In this document: positions 59,384-64,000 of the stretch, one piece after another
Layout of the letters: each line of letters opens with the position of its first letter
How positions within the stretch are numbered: position 1 is the first letter of the stretch
Assembly: GCA_036678685.1 (NCBI GenBank)
Contig: JAZIHH010000020.1
Location: 248,001 to 312,000 of the forward strand
Reading direction: 5' to 3'
Length of the DNA stretch: 64,000 bases
Origin: JAZIHH01 sp036678685
GTDB lineage: Bacteria; Bacillota; UBA4882; UBA10575
Notes under the pieces: generated by a model
Told to the model about the DNA's origin: nothing
The model's database searches: none
Seen by the model: the letters and a program-made list of their open reading frames with translations, nothing else
Translations under genes and position numbers: made by a program

Positions 59384-60811
59384 ATGCGGATCATGGTCTA
59401 TAATACCCTGACCCGGAGGAAGGAAGAGTTTATCCCCAGGGAAAAAGGGAAAGTCGGCGTTTATGTCTGCGGAATTACTCCCTATGATTATGCCCATATC
59501 GGTAATGCCCGGCCTCCGGTGGTGTGGGACGTTATCCGCCGGTTTCTGCGCTCCTGTGGCTATAAAGTTTTTATGGTGCAAAATGTCACCGATGTGGACG
59601 ATAAAATAATCCGCCGGGCGCAACAGGAAGGCTGTCCCCCCCTTGAACTGTCGGCCAAGTATGCCCGTATCTACTTTGAAGACCTGGCGGCCCTGGGGGT
59701 TGAAGAACCGGATGTCCGGCCCAAGGTTTCGGAGCATATCCCGGAAATAGTGGCCATGGTGGAACAACTGGTAAATAAAGGTCATGCCTATGAGGTGGAG
59801 GGGGATGTTTACTTTGCCGTGGAGAGTTTCCCGGAGTACGGAAAACTCTCCGGACGTTCCCTTGACGAGATGACCGCCGGCGCCCGGGTGGAGGTGGACA
59901 CGCGAAAACGGCACCCCATGGATTTTGCTTTATGGAAGGCGGCTAAGCCGGGTGAACCGGCGTGGGATTCGCCCTGGGGCAAGGGACGGCCCGGCTGGCA
60001 TATCGAGTGTTCGACCATGTCCTTGAAATATTTGCAGCCCGGGTTTGATTTTCACGGCGGAGGAGCGGATCTTGTTTTCCCTCATCATGAGAACGAAATC
60101 GCCCAATCGGAAGCGGCCACCGGGAGTAAACCGTTTGTCCGTTACTGGTTGCACACGGGTTTTATTACCACCGGCGGGGACAAGATGTCAAAGTCGCTGG
60201 GGAACATTGTTACCATACGCCAGGTTATGGAGGACTTTTCTCCCCTGGCCGTCCGTTTTTGGCTGCTGGGCACCCATTATCGTAACCCCTTGAGCTTTGG
60301 TCAACAGGAACTGCAAAGCGCCGCCCGGGGACTGGAACGCTTGGAAACAGCCGAAGCCAACTGGCGCCGGCTCCTGGGAGAAAAACCCGTCAAGCAACAG
60401 GAGAAAGAAGCCGGCCGCCTGCGCCAGGTGGTCAAGGAGAGCAGGGAACGTTTTTTCGAGGCCATGCGGGATGATTTTAATACCGCAACGGCGCTGGGCA
60501 GTTTGTACGAAATGGTCCGGGAAGTGAATAAATGGTGCCTTTCCCGGGAATTTCAGATGACCGGTGAAGGAAGGGAAGTTTTGGCCGAAGCCTTGGCCGT
60601 TCTGGAGGAGGAAGGAGAGATCCTGGGGATTCGCCGGAAGGAAACCGTTCAAGCCCTTGACGAACAGGAAATCAAAGAAATGCTGGCCCAGCGAAGGCAG
60701 GCCCGGGCGGAGAAAAACTACGCGCTGGCCGATCAGATCCGGGAGGAATTGAAAAACCGCGGGATCATCATTGAAGATACGCCCCAAGGCACCCGGTGGC
60801 GGCGGGGATAG
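59384..60811 (+). CDS. cysS: Cysteinyl-tRNA synthetase
   Basis: A 475-residue class I synthetase. Cys29 begins the zinc site, HIGN (residues 38-41) and KMSKS are the ATP motifs, and FHGGGADLVFPHHENE and STMSLKYL belong to the zinc and Cys-binding core. The C-terminal DALR-like helices end the protein. ATG 59384 after GAAGAGGAGG; the frame runs back over cysE. Paired with cysE under one Cys T-box, as in many Bacillota. Confidence 0.95.
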   Translation: MRIMVYNTLTRRKEEFIPREKGKVGVYVCGITPYDYAHIGNARPPVVWDVIRRFLRSCGYKVFMVQNVTDVDDKIIRRAQQEGCPPLELSAKYARIYFEDLAALGVEEPDVRPKVSEHIPEIVAMVEQLVNKGHAYEVEGDVYFAVESFPEYGKLSGRSLDEMTAGARVEVDTRKRHPMDFALWKAAKPGEPAWDSPWGKGRPGWHIECSTMSLKYLQPGFDFHGGGADLVFPHHENEIAQSEAATGSKPFVRYWLHTGFITTGGDKMSKSLGNIVTIRQVMEDFSPLAVRFWLLGTHYRNPLSFGQQELQSAARGLERLETAEANWRRLLGEKPVKQQEKEAGRLRQVVKESRERFFEAMRDDFNTATALGSLYEMVREVNKWCLSREFQMTGEGREVLAEALAVLEEEGEILGIRRKETVQALDEQEIKEMLAQRRQARAEKNYALADQIREELKNRGIIIEDTPQGTRWRRG

Positions 60812-60920
60812 CAATTGGCAATTGGCCTCTTCCCTTTTTAGCGGGCAGGAAGGTTTTTTTGCGGAATAAGCGAAATAAATAATAAATTTGCGTCCTAAAA
60901 ATGTTGACACCGAACGCGAG

Positions 60921-61979
60921 ATGAAATTTTTGACGAAGACGAAAATCATAAAAATCAACCCGGAAAAACCCGAAGCGTCATACCTGGAGGAAGCGGCGGC
61001 CGTTCTTCGCCGGGGAGGGCTGGTGGCTTTTCCTACGGAAACTGTCTACGGGTTGGGGGCATCCGTACTACACCGGGAAGCGATTGGCCGCCTCTTTGCC
61101 GTTAAGGGCAGGCCCGCCGATAACCCGTTGATTGTCCATATTTATTCGTCCGGCGGGTTGCAGGAGATAGCCGCTGATCTTCCAGAGGTGGTGGACCAAT
61201 TGGCCGAAAGGTTTTGGCCCGGGCCTCTCACTTTGGTGCTCCCCAAAAAAGAAAGCGTGCCCGAAGAAGTCTCGGCCGGCCTTCCTACGGTGGCGGTGCG
61301 GGTTCCTTCTCACCCGGTAGCAAGAGAATTGCTTAAGATCGCCGGCATCCCGGTGGCGGCGCCCAGCGCCAATCTTTCCGGACGGCCCAGCCCTACCCGG
61401 GGGAGTCATGTTATCAAAGATCTTGACGGCCGGGTGGAGATGATTTTGGATGCCGGCCCGACAGGGGTGGGTGTGGAATCCACCGTCCTCGATCTGACGG
61501 GCGAGGTTCCCCGTATTCTACGGCCGGGCGGCGTCACCCGGGAAATGCTGGAGGAGGTTTTCGGCCGCGGCGGGGTGAAAGAGATTGCCCCGGGAACGGA
61601 GAGTAGCCGGCCCCCGTCGCCGGGGATGAAGTACCGCCATTATGCGCCCCTAGCCCCTCTTTATCTGGTGATGGGAGAACAGGAGGCGGTGAACCGGTAT
61701 ATTGCCGACAGGGTTGCCAAAGACCAAAAAAACGGGCGTAAAGCGGCTGTTTTAGCTTTTGAGGAAGACAGAAAAAGTTTTGCCGGTACCCTCTTTTTCT
61801 CCCTGGGCGAAAGAGGAAAACCGGAAGAGGCGGCCGGCCGGTTGTTTTCTTTGCTTCGTGCCTGTGACGACGCGAAGGTAGGGGTGATCTATGCGGTCAC
61901 TCCTTCCCGTGAAGGTCTGGGCGAGGCTGTTTTTAACCGGCTCTGGAAAGCGGCCGGCGGAAATGTGGTGAAATTATGA
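60921..61979 (+). CDS. tsaC: L-threonylcarbamoyladenylate synthase (TsaC/Sua5 long form)
   Basis: A 352-residue enzyme that makes threonylcarbamoyl-AMP from Thr, bicarbonate and ATP for t6A. The YrdC domain (GLVAFPTETVYGLGASVLH, KGRPADNPLIVHI, VAAPSANLSGRPSPT) is followed by the C-terminal Sua5 domain linked by PPSPGMKYRHYAPLAPLYL. The start is uncertain: ATG 60921 has no strong ribosome site, and the frame opens from TTG 60888. It completes the t6A set begun by tsaE-tsaB-tsaD at 5-8 kb. Confidence 0.9.
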   Translation: MKFLTKTKIIKINPEKPEASYLEEAAAVLRRGGLVAFPTETVYGLGASVLHREAIGRLFAVKGRPADNPLIVHIYSSGGLQEIAADLPEVVDQLAERFWPGPLTLVLPKKESVPEEVSAGLPTVAVRVPSHPVARELLKIAGIPVAAPSANLSGRPSPTRGSHVIKDLDGRVEMILDAGPTGVGVESTVLDLTGEVPRILRPGGVTREMLEEVFGRGGVKEIAPGTESSRPPSPGMKYRHYAPLAPLYLVMGEQEAVNRYIADRVAKDQKNGRKAAVLAFEEDRKSFAGTLFFSLGERGKPEEAAGRLFSLLRACDDAKVGVIYAVTPSREGLGEAVFNRLWKAAGGNVVKL

Positions 61980-62728
61980 TGAAGAAAAGAATCGGGCCGG
62001 TTCGGAACCGGGGAAAATGGCTGCTTTTTTTTCTCCTTTTTTTTATCTTTCCCGTTGGTCAAGGATACACCGGCAAAACTGCTTTCGGTAAAGAACATCT
62101 GCGTTACCAGGTGTATATCCGGGGAATTCCTGTAGGGGAGCAGTCTTTGCAGCTGGTGGGAGAGACGGTGTACGAGGGCTTTCCGGTCTACCACATTCAA
62201 ATCACTTTACGGAGTTATGCCGCCATTTCCTTATTTTTCCGCTACCGAGAAGAAGGAATCTTGTATTTGGATAAAGAAGGTTTTTTCCCGCGTTATTCCT
62301 GCCGGGTGATTGAAGAACAACGCAAAACCACAAAGGAAGAGAATTTGTTTTTTCCGGAAAAAGGGGAAATTATAAGCAGGATTACGCGTAACGGGGGAAC
62401 AACCGAGTTCGTTTATTCTTCTCCGGAAGAACCTTGCCAGGAAAATCTTTCCCTCGTCTACTATCTGCGGACGCGCCCCTGGGAAAAAGGGAAAAATGCC
62501 TTTTATTTTTTAACCCGCAGCGGACCGGTGAAAATCGACTATCATCACCTCGGTTCTGAAGAGGTGACCACCCCCTATAAAAAGCTGGCTGCGGATAAGG
62601 TCGATGATCCGGTTTCCCGGATTACCGTCTGGATTTCCCGGGATCAGCAGGCCTATCCGGTAAAAATAAGGGCCGTGGAGGATTTTGGGACCATCGATTC
62701 CCTGCTGGTTGGTGTGGACGGAAGGTGA
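61976..62728 (+). CDS. Secreted DUF3108 protein
   Basis: A 250-residue protein with an N-terminal signal or anchor segment after a basic stretch (WLLFFLLFFIFPVGQGY). The mature part, all beta by appearance (YQVYIRGIPVGEQSLQLVG; YRTRP-like centre; VWISRDQQAYPVKIR), fits the DUF3108 family of envelope proteins, whose role is unknown. It overlaps tsaC by four bases. Confidence 0.75.
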   Translation: MMKKRIGPVRNRGKWLLFFLLFFIFPVGQGYTGKTAFGKEHLRYQVYIRGIPVGEQSLQLVGETVYEGFPVYHIQITLRSYAAISLFFRYREEGILYLDKEGFFPRYSCRVIEEQRKTTKEENLFFPEKGEIISRITRNGGTTEFVYSSPEEPCQENLSLVYYLRTRPWEKGKNAFYFLTRSGPVKIDYHHLGSEEVTTPYKKLAADKVDDPVSRITVWISRDQQAYPVKIRAVEDFGTIDSLLVGVDGR

Positions 62729-62772
62729 TTTCCCCCGTGTTTTCACCGTTGCTACCAGGGAGGAGGTAAAGG

Positions 62773-63762
62773 TTGAAAGTTTTGTTCGTCTGTACCGGAA
62801 ATACCTGCCGGAGCCCGATGGCCGCCGCACTTTTTACGCAAATTCTCCGGCAACAGGGGAAGGACCCCGGCCGTTTCCAGGTGGTTTCCGCTGGTATTAA
62901 TGCCCTGGACAATATGCCGGCTTCAGCGGAGGCGGTGGAAGTGATGCGCCGGGCCGGAATAGACCTTTCCGGCCACAGGGCGCAAAGACTGACGAAGGAG
63001 TTGGTGACGGCGGCGGATTTGGTGGTGACCATGACCCGACGCCATAAAGAAGCCGTCTTGGCGATGGCTCCCGAAGCCGGAAAGAAAGTTTTTACCCTCC
63101 GGGAACTGGCCTGGAAATCCCCGGCTGCCCGCCAGGGAATAAACGGCGACGCCCCGGGCGGGGAAGCGGCCGGTGAAAACCAGCGGGAACAGGGGGATAT
63201 TGCGGATCCCTTTGGTGGCGATATCGAGACTTATGAAACCTGTGCCCGCGAGATAAAGGAGTGTTTGCAGGCAATGGCAGAAATCATCGGCGATCAGAAG
63301 GTTAACATGCAAGGGGAAGAGAAACTGCGCGTCGCAGTGGCTTCCGATCACGCCGGTTTCCCTCTTAAAGAGGAAGTGGTCCGGTTTTTAAAGGACCGGG
63401 GCTTTGTTTATCATGATTTTGGCGTCTACATACCGGAAAGTGTTGACTACCCGGATCAAGCCGTCCTGGTAGCCCGGGAGGTTGCCGCCGGGAACTACGA
63501 CCGGGGCATTGTAATCTGCGGCACCGGGATTGGCGTTTCCATTGCCGCCAATAAAATACGGGGCATCAGGGCGGCGCTTTGTCACGACCCTTATTCGGCG
63601 CGTATGGCGCGGGCCCATAACGACAGTAATATTCTGACGATGGGCGCCCGGGTAATTGGCGTGGGACCGGCCCTGGAAATTGTCGAAGCTTTTCTGACCG
63701 CGGAGTTTCTAGGCGGCCGTCACCAGACAAGAGTGGATAAGATTAAGGCCTTGGAAAACTAA
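62773..63762 (+). CDS. Fusion of low-molecular-weight phosphatase (YwlE-like) and ribose-5-phosphate isomerase B
   Basis: A 329-residue protein with two whole domains. Residues 1-170 are an LMW protein tyrosine/arginine phosphatase: P-loop VCTGNTCRSP (Cys7, Arg13) and the general acid in ADPFG (Asp145). A polar insert (about 118-142) lengthens the usual domain. Residues 184-329 are RpiB: VASDHAGFPLKEEVV, GIVICGTGIGVSIAANKI and ARAHNDSNILTMGARV. The two are normally separate neighbours (ywlE, rpiB). An internal ATG at residue 179 might yield free RpiB but has a weak ribosome site. Start is TTG after GGAGGAGG. Confidence 0.9.
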   Translation: MKVLFVCTGNTCRSPMAAALFTQILRQQGKDPGRFQVVSAGINALDNMPASAEAVEVMRRAGIDLSGHRAQRLTKELVTAADLVVTMTRRHKEAVLAMAPEAGKKVFTLRELAWKSPAARQGINGDAPGGEAAGENQREQGDIADPFGGDIETYETCAREIKECLQAMAEIIGDQKVNMQGEEKLRVAVASDHAGFPLKEEVVRFLKDRGFVYHDFGVYIPESVDYPDQAVLVAREVAAGNYDRGIVICGTGIGVSIAANKIRGIRAALCHDPYSARMARAHNDSNILTMGARVIGVGPALEIVEAFLTAEFLGGRHQTRVDKIKALEN

Positions 63763-63786
63763 GGGTTTGAAGGAAGGGCACTGGTT

Positions 63787-64000
63787 ATGAACTGGGTAAA
63801 GCTGACAACCGGATGGAATCTTCTTTTTCTGATGGGAGCCGGGTTTCTCCCGGTCTTCCTGGGTACCCCTTTCTGGATTAAACTTGGCAACAAATGGGGG
63901 TTGCTGGATTTACCCGGGACCAGAAAAAAACACTCTAAAGCGCTGCCGTTTTCCGGCGGTCTGGCGGTAAGTAGCGGTTTTTTCCTCGTTTTATTGCTGG
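63787..64000 (+). CDS. Start of a MraY/WecA/TagO-family glycosyl-1-phosphate transferase (3' cut off)
   Basis: The frame from ATG 63787 runs to the window end (71 residues). It has a first membrane segment (LLFLMGAGFLPVFLGTPFW), then GLLDLPGTRKKHSKALPFSG, the cytoplasmic signature of undecaprenyl-phosphate GlcNAc-1-phosphate transferases, then the next hydrophobic stretch. It would start teichoic acid or other envelope glycan synthesis. The position after rpiB matches many Bacillota genomes. Confidence 0.85.
   Translation, partial: MNWVKLTTGWNLLFLMGAGFLPVFLGTPFWIKLGNKWGLLDLPGTRKKHSKALPFSGGLAVSSGFFLVLLL

Noticed and set aside
1..64000. CRISPR arrays, insertion sequences, tRNA or rRNA genes, prophage
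   Set aside because: I saw no spacer-repeat arrays, transposase or phage genes, and no tRNA or rRNA apart from the tRNA-like part of tmRNA; the only mobile-like candidate is the palindromic element near 1.5 kb.

Overview
The window reads as chromosome of an anaerobic Gram-positive-lineage bacterium (Bacillota). Evidence: the ylm/sepF/divIVA division cluster, WhiA, a cysteine T-box, a TPP riboswitch, SmpB plus one-piece tmRNA, superoxide reductase and desulforedoxin instead of oxygen-generating defences, the radical-SAM ThiH instead of oxygen-using ThiO, an anaerobic RNR activase and a ferredoxin-type 2-oxoacid oxidoreductase. Most of the window is visibly GC-rich; a Hydrogenispora-like or clostridial lineage is possible but this is only a guess. 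Genes are dense, mostly on the + strand, and joined by short overlaps.

Region by region. 1-3830: energising module of an ECF vitamin transporter (ecfA1 cut by the window edge, ecfA2, ecfT) and truA, interrupted by a tandem duplication of the ecfA2 tail and a large palindromic element. 3868-5186: flavin reductase-like gene and a glutamine-amidotransferase-like hydrolase. 5207-7956: tsaE-tsaB-rimI-tsaD (t6A tRNA modification; tsaC sits at 60.9 kb). 7989-8738: a TGTGGA/DnaA-box-like cluster and an nrdG-like activase. 8744-15487: ylmD, HlyD-like, ylmE, sepF, proC, yggT, ylmH, divIVA, whiA. 15575-21670: the lower glycolytic block gapA-pgk-tpiA-gpmI-eno. 21998-25551: PAS histidine kinase, FixJ-type regulator, stand-alone receiver and superoxide reductase, an apparent redox-response module. 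25664-29703: 2-oxoacid oxidoreductase, desulforedoxin, glutaredoxin-like protein, thioredoxin reductase. 30057-34288: secG, chemoreceptor, ackA with two operator-like repeats, smpB, ssrA. 34462-39818: TPP-controlled thiamine operon thiS-G-H-F-(thiD2-thiE)-C. 39949-44644: otsA (-), a TauE/SafE permease with an apparent frameshift, transketolase (-). 44938-48135: DeoR regulator, a small ORF, galT, galK. 48388-58089: a distinctive AT-rich catabolic operon. 58357-64000: T-box, cysE, cysS, tsaC, a DUF3108 protein, a phosphatase-RpiB fusion, and the start of a WecA/TagO-type transferase.

The most unusual part is 48.4-58.1 kb: an ABC sugar-type importer (binding protein and two permeases, no ATPase), an MttB-superfamily methyltransferase homologue, a SIS-domain sugar isomerase/deglycase, two PfkB-family kinases, a class II aldolase and a GntR/UTRA regulator. 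The set resembles Amadori-product (frl) or amino-sugar (aga) pathways with an added demethylation-like step. The operon and the regulator gene share a promoter-operator design. I infer a pathway for a sugar joined to, or carrying, a methylated amine; the substrate is unknown.
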